Positions 1 through 10,192 of a DNA stretch of 64,000 nt are shown here, piece after piece. The DNA lies in the NCBI GenBank assembly GCA_001972305.1, contig BDDD01005829.1, positions 1 through 64,000 of the forward strand, read 5' to 3'. Position 1 is the first letter of the stretch. Every line of letters begins with the position of its first letter. Made by a program: the position numbers and the translations under genes. The notes under the pieces are model-generated. The model was given only the letters and a program-made list of their open reading frames with translations, was not told where the DNA came from and searched no databases. Source of the stretch: Cephalotus follicularis. Lineage: Eukaryota > Streptophyta > Magnoliopsida > Oxalidales > Cephalotaceae.

Positions 1-240
1 ATATTTTGTATTGATGTATTATTTCACGCTCCGTTTTGGGCGATCAACAGTTACGTTTGGATTATCGGGCATCACGTAGTTTGGGATGCGTGATGCGTGT
101 TTATTTTCGGCTCGTTTATGTTGTTGCTTCCGCTATTGAAAGTTTTAATTTATCGGTATTTTGCACGAGCTGGATTATTTTATGTTGGTTGCCTTACCAC
201 CTTATATGTTGTCTGTTAAGTTGGAAATCAGGGTGTGACA
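1..240 (+). repeat. 3' end of a family C gypsy LTR
   Basis: The stretch ends in GGGTGTGACA, the usual 3' terminus of the gypsy LTRs here. It aligns by eye with the end of the solo LTR near 31465-31693: both carry 'cacgctccgtttt', a 'cacgtagt..gggatgcgtg' block and a 'gcttccgc' block in the same order. After base 240 the sequence changes abruptly to the interior of a family A LTR, at the point matching 22298. A C-type LTR or element therefore inserted into the A LTR, and only its last 240 bases are in the window. The expected TSD on this side is TAAAG (241-245); its partner is outside the window. A small open frame here is not a gene. Confidence 0.75.
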
Positions 241-1241
241 TAAAGCTTCAGCAGCACTTGACCAACACCTTCGTCAATCTGAAATTGTAGGGGTTAGCCT
301 TTGTCCTCACTCAGCTAAGTAGGAATAAAGCATGAGAAAGAATATATAAATGTAAACATGTGTGACAGTAATTTTGAATAACATATGTAAATAAGTATTC
401 CAATATTTATCAGCAATCATGCCGAGTGACCATAGACAATGCAATTCACGAATACCGCACAAGGGTAAAATCAATTAATACAGTGGTTTGGGTTTCATAT
501 GTCGCTAACTCCTAGCACCGACTGCGCACCACCTAACTATCACCCTACACTCCAAAGATGATATATCAGGTCAATTCTGCCGGCAATAAGGGGGCAGGTA
601 ACAATCAGGATATGCATTACAGATAAGTGTGGTGGAAGCTCTAGCCAACTCCTGGCACATAGGACCACCCCGTAGCCAGTGATGTCTCCTATCACTCGAC
701 TAACGGCATAACATAGACAAACAATTCAATCAATTCAATAGTAATATTACATATATCTATAATATGCAATATAGTAGTAGTTTCTTTTAGAAACATTTAA
801 CGATTTAGTGATCGTACCTTTGTTTTGGAAGAAACAGTATTCAATACAGTGGTAGTACCTCTCAATGGAGGAAAATCAGTAAATCATTTGACAGTAAGTT
901 TTCATTTTGAAAACAATAATAAGAAAATCCATATTTGTGCTTATAGCACTAGTTGGTTCAATCATTAATATTGAGTGCAACAATAGTATTTATGAACACT
1001 TAGTAGCTATACAGTATCATTAAACAGAAGCGGAACAATCACAATTCAAGGGTTCAAACAAGATGTTAGTATACCCTAGTCATTCTTGCACAACTCTCAC
1101 AAGCAGTGCATAAGTTGTTTACTTTTTGTAATGTAACTACATAAGGCCAGGATTGACTGTTACAATCATCCCATGTGGAGGGTAGGGTAATTGCATACAA
1201 TTTAAAGCCTAAACAGTACCTATATCAGCAATTCATCTATT

Positions 1242-1358
1242 AACAGTCGGCTGTTCTCAAGAATAGCTGGTTGTTTACCTTGAGCAGTCGACTGTTTGTT
1301 CTTAACAGTCGGCTGGTTACTTTGAGCAGTCGGTTGTTAGGCTCAACAGTCGACTGTT
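1242..1358. repeat. Palindromic word array, AACAGTCGACTGTT type
   Basis: Five or six copies of a word close to AACAGTCGACTGTT, or its variant ACAGTCGGCTGTT, lie at 12-30 bp intervals inside the family A LTR. The consensus is its own reverse complement. Degeneration is mostly C/T or G/A change at the central CpG. Confidence 0.8.
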
Positions 1359-2269
1359 TTTCCCAGAAATCGGCAGGCAGTAGTTTTTAGTAAAATAGAG
1401 TATGCAGGTTCACAATCAAATTCCAACCAAATCAATGACATGCAATCATACAAAAATCATCCAGGCATGATATACATATCATATCTTCTAAAACATGTCA
1501 ATACCCCTACCTCAAGTGCTATCCCGAAATCAAATTGAGTTGATTTCTCTCTTTAGTGTCCAAAGCTCTTTCACTCCAACAATCCTCCAATCTCAGCAAT
1601 TAATCTATATAGTTGCATGTTTATATGCAAATACATTAAAACCAGTAAGTTATTTTGTTTATCTAATCATGATAACAACTATAATCCAATCAGTAGCTTC
1701 TAGTAATCTTCCTAAGCTTCAAACTCTTCTTTGCCGATTTACTTAATTCAATCCTCAACTCCAGGCTTTATCATGTCTTGTTCATGTTGACAGTGGATAT
1801 ATATAGCTAACATCAGTATCTTTACATCATTAACAACCTTAATATCAGTAATGAACTCGGATTGGTGAATTACTAGGAGAATCAAGCTTTAACTTTCCCT
1901 TTGAACTCCCCACATCAACATGCAATCTCCAGAATTGTCCCTCTCTCGTTAGAGTTTTCTAACATTCGACTTACTCACACAGCCTCTGTTATAAAGGAAA
2001 TTCTATTAACAATTCCGTTTTAGTCATTAACTCCCTTTTCAGCCTTTTCCTCTTTCTCTCTCTCACATGCTCATCTCTCTCGTTTTCTTCTTCACTGTTT
2101 TGCAGGTGTGCAGAGATGGAGAACACATGCAAAGCAATCAGTCTGGCATTGCCAATAGCTGGCGACAATTCCCTTACATGGCTAACACGTCCATGTACAC
2201 ATGTTAAATCAATTGCCACGGTTCTGCTCTGTTTCACACGCCATGCAAAGACACCTGTCTGTGCTAGGC

Positions 2270-2352
2270 CAATCGATTGTCGCCCTGTGACAGTCGACTA
2301 TCACTCCCTGAATCAAACCAGTCGGCCGTTACCCTATGACAGTTGGCTGTTT
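2270..2352. repeat. Palindromic word array, AACAGTCGACTGTT type (second cluster)
   Basis: Four copies (AATCGATTGT, ACAGTCGACTAT, CCAGTCGGCCGTT, ACAGTTGGCTGTT) lie near the start of the LTR as read on the - strand, that is in the U3 region. The same cluster is seen at 24326-24410, 39394-39474 and 61717-61798 in the other A LTRs. Confidence 0.8.
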
Positions 2353-2521
2353 GAGGCTGGTTTTGGTTTGTTAAGTGTATTTCACCACATTTGCATTTCA
2401 GATCAAACCCAACAATTCAATAACCACAATTTATATCATAATTGGACATTAAATCTCAATATAATGCATATTTTATTCATCATTGTGTAATATACATTAA
2501 TTGAAAATTGCGATTATTACA

Positions 2522-2534
2522 TTCCCCCCTCCTT
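2522..2534 (-). promoter_or_regulatory. Polypurine tract of the family A element
   Basis: On the - strand a purine run (AAGGAGGGGGGAA) directly precedes the LTR start TGTAATAA. This is where the plus-strand DNA primer of LTR retrotransposons lies. The same tract sits next to the LTR at 61967-61979. Confidence 0.85.
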
Positions 2535-2773
2535 AAAGAAAATTCTTCCCCGAATTTTGCTTTTACATTCCAAACAAGTGAGGGAACATTTCCATCATAT
2601 CAACTTCACGTTCCCAGGTTTCCTCTTCGACCCCGTGAAACCGCCACAATACCTTTACCATAGGAATAGTCTTATTCCTCAGTACTTTCTCCATTCGATC
2701 CACAATCCTCGTCGGTCTCTCTTTATAAGATAAATTATCACTGATGAATCCAGGGTCGTAGCTCAATATGTGA
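2535..2773 (-). pseudogene. pol: Family A pol C-terminus: integrase chromodomain
   Basis: The frame at 2766-2563 (67 codons) reads through a chromodomain-like end with 'VKVLWRFHGVEEETWERE' and 'FPHLFGM' before a stop. This is the usual C-terminus of chromovirus gypsy integrases, where the domain is thought to steer integration to marked chromatin. Upstream on the - strand the frame should join the integrase tail at 17544-17891; it is separated by the copia chain 2774-17543. The join is not clean: a few codons of pol and the expected repeat of GGTCA (17544-17548) are missing here, so bases were lost at this edge. Confidence 0.85.
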
Positions 2774-3634
2774 TTTCTGAAGCTTTGGACCCTCCTTTAT
2801 ATAGCCAAACAATCCATGTATCCGTTGCTTAAATCATGGAGATTTTGAATTGAAAAACTGATGATTTGCTATAAACTCTGTTATGTAGCCGTTGGAGTAA
2901 AGACGTCGATGTTTTTTTATAAGCGTCGATGTCTTCATCAGTTAACTAGCAGTTGCTAGCATTCAGGGCGTAATTTTGTGTGAAGACATCGATGTCTATA
3001 AATGGCGTCGATGTCTTTTCTGGAGTGGTGGCCAGGCTTTGAAGATATGAGCAACACATCGATGTCTTCAAACTGCGTCGAAGTCTTTTCTGGAAAAATA
3101 GAAATTATGAGAAACACATCGATGTCTTTGACAACGGATCGATGTCTTTTAGTTTGGAGTCGATGTCTTCGTAGGAAATACTCGATGTCTTTGTTCAGAA
3201 ACAACCTGTAACTTTGAAGCATTAAACACATCGATGTCTTTGTGAAGGGATCGATGTCTTTGATTAAAACCGTCGATGTCTTCACTGAAAAAGATCGATG
3301 CCTTTGAATGAAAATAGCCTGTAACTTCATGGGATAAAGACGTCGATGTCTTCCTGAATGGGATCGATGTCTTTGTTGAAAATTGACCTGTAACTTTTGA
3401 GGCTGAAGACGTCGATGTCTTTTGAGAATGAGATCGATGTCTTTCATGAATAACTACCTGTAACTGCTGGTGCTTTAAAGGCGTCGATGTCTTCCTTCAA
3501 TGACGTCGATGTCTTTCATGTGAAACTGTCTTTTTGCATTTTTTTAGTTTTTTTAAGTATCTTGCACATAAAGTAAACTTGTTAAAAGCAAATATGTTAT
3601 CATTAAAACTAGGATTGAGACTAAAACGTCAACA
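2774..3634 (-). repeat. Family B copia LTR 1, truncated
   Basis: On the - strand it starts TGTTGACGTTTTAG at 3634 next to a polypurine tract. It aligns with LTR 2 from about 8034 to 8893. The R/U5 part, about 490 bp, is missing at the left. A likely TATA box (CTATATAAAG, - strand) is at 2795-2804. Most of the remainder is the palindromic word array. Confidence 0.88.
2900..3516. repeat. Array of ~20 palindromic words, CATCGATGTCTTT type
   Basis: About twenty copies of a word centred on TCGATGTCTT lie in roughly 620 bp, at spacings of about 15-50 bp. The full consensus AAAGACATCGATGTCTTT is an 18-bp palindrome; most copies keep the right half well and vary on the left (GACG, GGAT, GCG, CAC). 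On the - strand the array lies in U3 immediately upstream of the TATA box at 2795-2804. Lys/Asp/Arg/His-rich open frames through it (KDID, RHRS repeats) are by-products of the word. Confidence 0.85.
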
Positions 3635-3650
3635 ATCTCCCCTTTTTTGA
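3635..3650 (-). promoter_or_regulatory. Polypurine tract of family B internal 1
   Basis: The - strand reads CAAAAAAGGGGAGAT just before the LTR start TGTTGACG. The same tract is at 8894 and 13011 beside LTRs 2 and 3, and in a close form at 35947 in family E. Confidence 0.85.
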
Positions 3651-4050
3651 TGATGACAAAAATTTGCACATAAAGGGTTAAAAAATGATATATGTATTGA
3701 AAATAAGAGAAAACTGCAAATAAGAAAACTTATAACTATAAAGTTATCTACCCCTTTTTTGGATAGCATCAAAAAGACATGTAATAACATATAACATAAA
3801 CATATAATGCTCCCCCTTAAGAAGTCAAGATTTGAACAAAAACATATAACAAAATATCATCAATAACAGCAATAACATTCAAAGAGCCTAAAAAATATCA
3901 TACACATCATCAACACTTGTTCACATATCAACCATTTGTTCATAGTTACACATCCAAAATATAAACTATTTTTAAAAAAAATACAATCAAAAATCAGAAA
4001 CAGGAGGATCATCATGAGCATATTCATCTCCAGAGGTCTCCTCGCATTTG
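3651..4050 (-). other. Family B 3' internal region, no catalytic domain
   Basis: In a complete copia this place would be preceded by the rest of reverse transcriptase and RNase H. Here only about 400 AT-rich bases separate the broken RT start (4051) from the polypurine tract. A short tail reading 'EETSGDEYAHDDPPVSDF' then a stop is visible near 3985-4040. Small open frames on both strands are not recognisable. The same stretch recurs at 8910-9309 and 13027-13430, so the deletion is ancestral to the chain. Confidence 0.6.
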
Positions 4051-5814
4051 TCAATAGTTTTTGTCAATTGCAACAGGTGCATACGTTTCATCATAATCTA
4101 TACCTACTTCTTGTGAATAACCTTGAGCTACTAGTCTAGCTTTATTTCTAACTATAACTCCTTGATTATCCATTTTATTTCTATACACCCATTTAGTCCC
4201 TATTAGAGAATGATCCTTAGGTCTAGGTACTAAAAACCAAACATTGTTACGTTCAAACTGGTTCAACTCTTCTTGCATAGCTACAATCCAGTTTTCATCC
4301 TTTTCAGCTTCAACAAAGTTCTTAGTTTCAAAGTGAGAAAGAAAAGCAACATAATTACAAGTATTTGCATTAGACCTAGTCATAACACCATGTTGAATAT
4401 TACCAATTATGGATTCATGTGGGTGATCTTTAACTACTTTATAGGTCTTTTCTATAAGATCTTGTTGGTGGATATGCTCAGATTCTACATCTAAGTTCTC
4501 AGATGATTCATGAAAATCTATGCTATCTTGTTTATTAGTACTTACATTATTTGATTCATCAAAGACTATATGCAAAGATTCTTCTACTAACAGAGTGCAT
4601 TTATTAAAACATCTATAAGCTCTACTAGTAAGAGAGTATCCGAGAAAAATACCTTCATCCGCCTTTGAGTCAAACTTACCAAGTTGATCCTTTCAGTTGT
4701 TGTGTATGAAGCACTTGCATCCAAAGGTACGGAAGTGACTTATGTTAGGCTTTCTCTCTCTCCATAACTCGTATGGAGTCTTTTTGAGAATTGGACTAAT
4801 TGATGTTCTATTTAAAATATAACATGCAGTGTTTGTGGCTTCGGCCCAAAAATATTTTCATAGATTATTTTCACAAAGCATGGTTCGTGTCATTTCTTCT
4901 AAAGTCCTATTTCTCCTTTCAACAACACCATTTTGTTGAGGAGTTCTAGGAGTTGAAAATTCATGTTTAAAACCATTTTCGATACAAAAATTATTAAAAG
5001 ATTGATTTTCGAACTCTTTACCATGATCACTTCTTATTTTCAAAATAGAAGATCCTTTTTGTTTTTGAACTTGTTTACAAAAATTTGTAAAGAAGGTAAA
5101 GACTTCACTATTATGTGCTAAAAAGAAAACGCATGTGTACCTAGTGTAGTCATCAACAATAACATATGCATAAGATTTACCACCTAAGCTTTTTATGTTT
5201 ATAGGTCCAAAAAGATCCATGTGAAGTAGTTCGAGTGGCCTAGTAGTTGAAACAATGTTAATAGATTTAAAACTTGTTCTAGTTTGATTTCCTTGTGGAC
5301 AAGCGTCACAAATCTTATCTTTTTAAAAATTCAATTTTGGAAGACCTTTAACCAAGACATGTTTTAAAATCTTTGAAATTGTTCTCATACTAACATGTCC
5401 AAGTCTTCTATGCCACATCCAACTATCTTCGTTTAAAGAAACTAGGCATTTAACGTTTCTGTTTTGAAGACCATCTATGTCTATTGCATAAACATTGCCT
5501 TCTCTTTGTCCTATAAACTTAGTGGTATTATTGATATAATCAATGACTCTACATGATAGATTTTTTAAAATAACTCTACAATTCTTGTCACACAATTGAC
5601 TTATGCTCAAGAGATTGTGTTTGAGTCCTTTAACATGCAATACATTAGTAATAGTAATATATTCGTTACCTATTGAACCTATTTCGATAATTTGTCCTGT
5701 TGCGTTATCTCCAAAAGTTACGTTTCCTCCGTCTTTAGGTTCCCAAGTAACAAACATACTTTTGTTTCCCGTCATGTGTTTGAAGCATCCGCTATCAAGA
5801 TACCAACAGTTCAT
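4051..5814 (-). pseudogene. pol: Family B copia pol, internal 1: GAG-pre-integrase, integrase, start of RT
   Basis: One - strand frame runs from 5814 to 4051 and is broken by three in-frame stops: TAA at 5323-5325 (Glu codon in copy 3), TGA at 4858-4860 and TGA at 4693-4695. In order it shows: a protease-to-integrase linker (NCWYLDSGCFKHMTG) with the DSG-type motif; a GAG-pre-integrase zinc region (WMWHRRLGHVSM, CDAC); the integrase core with VDDYTRYT, RSDHGKEFEN and TPQQNGVVERRNRTL, the DDE signature; and the beginning of copia RT ([25 protein letters not shown]). It ends after 'YAPVA', before the RT catalytic YVDD, so the copy could not copy itself. Confidence 0.9.
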
Positions 5815-6075
5815 TTTTTATGATGTCTTTAGGCACATCTACAAAATAAATGAATTTAAGTTGAAGATTTTGGTACCCGAGTTACTTTGGGTCCAGGGGG
5901 TTAGTGATAAAAGTTCCTTTTGGAACCCATATAGTTGTTATTTTAAACATTTGATTTCTATAAAACATGTTTTGCTTAAATTTATTTCTTTTCTACATAT
6001 CAGTTTTCTTGTGATAACAATTGTGTGTAGTGTGACCATTTCTATGGAAATAGTTACATGTTATGGTAGATGAGG

Positions 6076-7487
6076 TCTTTTTGATATATTTCTTATCAAG
6101 ATATTTTTGAAAGTGCTTCACATTGTTCATCTCATCATAACCTAGGCCAACTTTATTAAAAAAAGATCTTTGAAGACCTAATAGGTTGTCAGGTTTTTTG
6201 CTACTGTTTGAAAACTTTGAAAAGGTTTTCTTAAGAGCATCAACTTATAATTTAAGTGCTTCATTTTCTTTTTCAGGAGATATAACCTTATCATCTAAGG
6301 ACTTATTTGATAAACATTCTATCTCATGCGTTAGACTAACATTTTCTTTATTGGCAGCTTTTATTGTCTTTTTGAGAGATGCATTTTCTAGACTGAATTG
6401 TTCAAGTAGTTCAAGAAGTTCGTTTACCTCATTTTCATCTTCGTCTTCATCGAGATCATCGATTTCCATCAATGCCAATTGTGCTACTTCTTGGTTCTCC
6501 TCTTCTTCGGAGCTGGATTCATCACTGTCCGACCATGTAGCTAGCATTGCTCTCTTCTTTTTTATTGTTGTTCAACCTCGGACATTCACTTTTGTAGTGT
6601 CCGGGTTTGTTGCATTCGAAGCATATGATCTCTTCTTTCTTTGTCTCAGATTTTGAAGGAATTGACTTCTTGAGGTTTTTGCTGCCAAACTTCTTCTTTG
6701 CTAAGAACTTTTTGAATCTCCTTGTTATTAAGGCCATATCATCATCACTATCTTCTTCGCTTGCATCCACTATAGAAGATTTGAACGCTATGACTTTCTT
6801 TTTCTTCTTGCCTTATTCTTCATCATCTTCATGATTTTTGATTGTCATGTCATGTGTCATGAGTGATCCAAGAAGCTTTTCAAGTGGCAATGTGTTAAGG
6901 TCCTTTGCTTCCGCTATGGCAGTGACTTTAGGCATCCAAGTTTTAGGTAGGCACCTGAGTATCTTTCTTACCATCTCATTGTTAGTGTAGCACTTATATA
7001 AAGATTGCAGTGAGTTAATAATATTGGTAAAGCGAACAAACATACTAGAAATAATTTCATTTTCTTTCATTGAGAAGATTTCATATTCTCTAACTAGCAT
7101 ATTTATTTTAGCATCTTTTACCTGATTGGTTCCCTCATAGGTCACCTCAAGTCTATCCCATATCTCCTTTGCTGTAGCGTATGAGGAAACTCTATTGAAT
7201 TCATTTGAATTCAAGGCACATATTATTACATGTTTAGCTTTAGCATTAAGTTGTACCTTCTTTCTATCCTCATCCGTGTATAGACTTCTAGATTTAAGTG
7301 ATTTGGCACCTTCTTTTGTTATGGTTTGAGGAAGTTCAGGGCCGTCAATGATGATGTCCCATAAGTTGAAGTCAAGCGCTTGGATGAAAATGGTCATCTT
7401 TGCTTTCCAGTGACTGTAGTTGTTACCGTCAAAGAAAGGAGGCTTTGAGATGGACATGCTCTCTTTGTTTGTCATATTCAATTCCAT
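6076..7487 (-). pseudogene. gag: Family B copia Gag, internal 1
   Basis: The start ATG is at 7487 on the - strand, 44 bases after the PBS. The N-terminal part (KPPFFDGNNYSHWKAKM; FNRVSSYATAKEIWDRLEVTYEG) is the copia Gag fold common in SIRE-type elements. A TAA at 6813-6815 follows 'HEDDEE', after which the same frame continues to a CCHC zinc knuckle (CFECNKPGHYKSEC, near 6600-6650). Near 6560 the frame must shift by one base, at a run of A, to continue into an acidic coiled-coil-like segment (MLATWSDSDESSSEEEENQ ... LEQFSLENASLKKTIKAA), which stops at 6245. Ser-rich frames on the opposite strand are shadows. Confidence 0.88.
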
Positions 7488-7530
7488 CGCGGATCTTTGT
7501 AACCTCTAACAATTAAGAAATAGGTTAATC

Positions 7531-7542
7531 GCTCTGATACCA
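7531..7542 (-). promoter_or_regulatory. Primer binding site, family B internal 1
   Basis: The - strand reads TGGTATCAGAGC, complementary to the 3' end of plant initiator tRNA-Met. It lies two bases from the LTR end TTATTTCA at 7545, which fixes that LTR boundary. Confidence 0.93.
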
Positions 7543-8053
7543 ATTGAAATAATAAAAAGAGTTCTTGCAATATACAAAAGGGGGGGAAGGAGGGTGAATT
7601 GAATATTGACACAAATAATAACAAATAGAAAATTTTAAAGTAAAGAGAGTAGGGATAGAAAGATTCTCTGTTTTTAGGGTGGTTCGGCTAACTCTTGCCT
7701 ACATCCACTTTTCCCAAGGGAGCTCCTTGAATTTCCAGTAGCTCGAATTGATTAAGGAAGCAATTCATTACACCTCACAGTTTTTTTGTGATTGACCTCA
7801 ATCACTTGATCTTGGCCTCAAGACCTTTGGAGGATTCACTCTCCTCTTTTACAAGTTCGTAATTTGTTTACAATGTACCCTCTCAGTAGGTTTGGCTTAC
7901 AATAAAGAACAAGAGAGAATCACAAAGAAATTCAGAAAGTAAAGCTATGAAGCTTCTTGGAGAAGCTTAAGAGCACTTTGGGATTGTAGAATGTAGCTTG
8001 CTTGATTGCTTGATTACTTTGTTTCTTGAACTTTTCTGAAGTTTTGGACCCTC

Positions 8054-8063
8054 CTTTATATAG
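8054..8063 (-). promoter_or_regulatory. Likely TATA box of family B LTR 2
   Basis: CTATATAAAG on the - strand, followed by GGAGGG. It lies about 95 bp downstream of the word array in the sense of transcription. Equivalent sites are at 2795-2804, 12171-12180 and, degraded, 16703-16712. Confidence 0.65.
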
Positions 8064-8157
8064 CCAAACAATCCATGTATCCGTTGCTTAAATCATGGAG
8101 ATTTTGAATTGAAAAAATGATGATTTGCTGTAAACTCTGTTATGTAGCCGTTGGAGT

Positions 8158-8775
8158 AAAGACATCGATGTCTTTTGATAAGCGCCGATGTCTTCATCAG
8201 TTAACTAGACGTTGCTAGCATTAAGGGCGTAATTTTGTGTGATGACATCGATGTCTATAAATGGCGTCGATGTCTTTTCTGGAGTTGTGGCAAGGCTTTG
8301 AAGATATGAGCAACACATCAATCTCTTCAAAATGTGTCGATGTCTTTTCTGAAAAAATAGAAGTTATGAGAAACACATCGCTGACTTTGGCAACGGATCG
8401 ATGTCTTTTAGTTCGGAGTCGATGTCTTCGTAGGAAATACTCGATGTCTTTGTTCAGAAACAACCTGTAACTTTGAAGCATTAAACACATCGATGTCTTT
8501 GTGAAGGGATCGATGTCTTTGATGAAAACCGTCGATGTCTTCACTGAAAAAGATCGATGCCTTTGAATGAAAATAGCCTGTAACTTCATGGGATAAAGAC
8601 GTCGATGTCTTCCTGAATGGGATCGATGTCTTTGTTGAAAATTGACCTGTAACTTTTGAGGCTGAAGACGTCGATGTCTTTTGAGAATGAGATCGATGTC
8701 TTTCATGAATAACTACCTGTAACTGCTGGTGCTTTAAAGGCGTCGATGTCTTCCTTCAATGACGTCGATGTCTTT
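8158..8775. repeat. Array of ~20 palindromic words in LTR 2
   Basis: I count about twenty words with core TCGATGTCTT between 8158 and 8775. At least two are decayed (ATCAATCTCTTC near 8317, ATCGCTGACTTT near 8376), where LTR 1 and LTR 4 retain the consensus. Words tend to come in pairs about 20-45 bp apart, separated by the recurring filler 'acctgtaact'. Confidence 0.88.
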
Positions 8776-9309
8776 CATGTGAAACTGTCTTTTTGCATTT
8801 TTTTAGTTTTTTTAAGTATCTTGCACATAAAGTAAACTTGTTAAAAGCAAATATGTTATCATTAAAACTAGGATTGAGACTAAAACGTCAACAATCTCCC
8901 CTTTTTTGATGATGACAAAAATTTGCACATAAAGGATTAAAAAATGATATATGTATTGAAAATAAGATAAAACTGCAAATAAGAAAACTTATAACTATAA
9001 AGCTATCTCCCCCTTTTTTGGATAGCATCAAAAAGACATGTAATAACATATAACATAAACATATAATGCTCCCCCTTAAGAAGTCAAGATTTGAACAAAA
9101 ACATATAACAAAATATCATCAATAACAGCAATAACATTCAAAGAGCCTAAAAAATATCATACACATCATAAACACTTGTTCACATATCAACCATTTGTTC
9201 ATAGTTACACATCCAAAATATAAACTGTTTTTAAAAAAAATAAAATCAAGAATCAGAAACAGGAGGATCATCATGAGCATATTCATCTCCAGAGGTCTCC
9301 TCGCATTTG

Positions 9310-9931
9310 TCAATAGTATTTTTCAATAGCACCAGGTGCATACGTTTCATCATAATCTATACCTTCTTCTTGTGAATAACCTTGAGCTACTAGTCTAGCT
9401 TTATTTCTAACTATAACTCCTTGATTATCCATTTTATTTCTATACACCCATTTAGTCCCTATTAGAGAATGATCCTTAGGTCTAGGTACTAAAAACCAAA
9501 CATTGTTACGTTCAAACTGGTTCAACTCTTCTTGCATAGCTACGATCCAGTTTTCATCCTTTTCAGCTTCAACAAAGTTCTTAGTTTCAAAGTGAGAAAG
9601 AAAAGCAACATAATTACAAGTATTTGCATTAGACCTAGTCATAACACCATGTTGAATCAATGACTCTACATGATAGATTTTTTAAAATAACTCTACAATT
9701 CTTGTCACACAATTGACTTATGCTCAAGAGATTGTGTTTGAGTCCTTTAACATGCAATACATTAGTAATAGTAATATATTCGTTACCTATTGAACCTATT
9801 TCGATAATTTGTCCTGTTGCGTTATCTCCAAAAGTTACGTTTCCTCCGTCTTTAGGTTCCCAAGTAACAAACATACTTTTGTTTCCCGTCATGTGTTTGA
9901 AGCATCCGCTATCAAGATACCAACAGTTCAT
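9310..9931 (-). pseudogene. pol: Family B pol, internal 2: GAG-pre-integrase fused to RT start
   Basis: Two - strand frames remain. Bases 9931-9658 code the linker and first half of GAG-pre-integrase (NCWYLDSGCFKHMTG ... SCRVID), then the deletion joins them to the RT N-terminal piece (VMTRSNANTCNYVAFLSHF ... [22 protein letters not shown]) in another frame, ending at 9310. The whole integrase catalytic core and RT active site are missing. The two frames overlap at the join near 9635-9660. Confidence 0.88.
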
Positions 9932-10192
9932 TTTTTATGATGTCTTTAGGCACATCTACAAAATAAATGAATTTAAGTTGAAGATTTTGGTACCCGAGTT
10001 ACTTTGGGTCCAGGGGGTTAGTGATAAAAGTTCCTTTTGGAACCCATATAGTTGTTATTTTAAACATTTGATTTCTATAAAACATGTTTTGCTTAAATTT
10101 ATTTCTTTTCTACATATCAGTTTTCTTGTGATAACAATTGTGTGTAGTGTGACCATTTCTATGGCAATAGTTACATGTTATGGTAGATGAGG

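Larger units (their letters stand above)
241..2521 (-). repeat. Family A gypsy 3' LTR, missing its outer ~277 bp
   Basis: Bases 241-2521 match 22298-24578 co-linearly; both spans are exactly 2281 bases, with scattered substitutions. On the - strand the LTR starts TGTAATAATCG at 2521. Its true end (..GTGTGACA) was displaced beyond the left window edge by the insertion ending at 240. It is the 3' LTR of the - strand A element whose 5' LTR is 22021-24578. It contains the conserved block 'gttagcctttgtcctcact' near 294-312 and two clusters of CAGTCGACTG-like words (1242-1358 and 2270-2352). Small open frames inside it are chance. Confidence 0.9.
7545..8893 (-). repeat. Family B copia LTR 2, complete (1349 bp)
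   Basis: Flanked by a PBS on one side and a polypurine tract on the other, so it serves as 5' LTR of internal 1 and 3' LTR of internal 2. On the - strand: TGTTGACG start, U3 with word array (8158-8775), TATA box CTATATAAAG (8054-8063), then R/U5 with the block 'gtggttcggctaactc' (about 7679-7694), shared with the copia solo LTR at 26249-27530 and, more loosely, with family E. It matches LTR 3 at an offset of 4117 with no difference that I noticed. Confidence 0.93.

Noticed and set aside
2956..3447. Open frames rich in KDID/RHRS repeats within the family B LTRs (also 8221-8706, 12338-12823, 17057-17356), resembling a repeat protein
   Set aside because: They are translations of the palindromic word array upstream of the TATA box; no homology to a protein family and the frame follows the DNA word.
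6186..6656. Ser/Phe-rich + strand open frames opposite the copia gag (also 10303-10773, 15561-16031, 5603-6073)
   Set aside because: They are antisense shadows of the gag and pol frames on the - strand.
8158..8775. CRISPR-like array (short palindromic repeats with spacers)
   Set aside because: Repeats are only about 12-18 bp and degenerate, spacers vary in length, and the sequence is a plant LTR with no cas genes.
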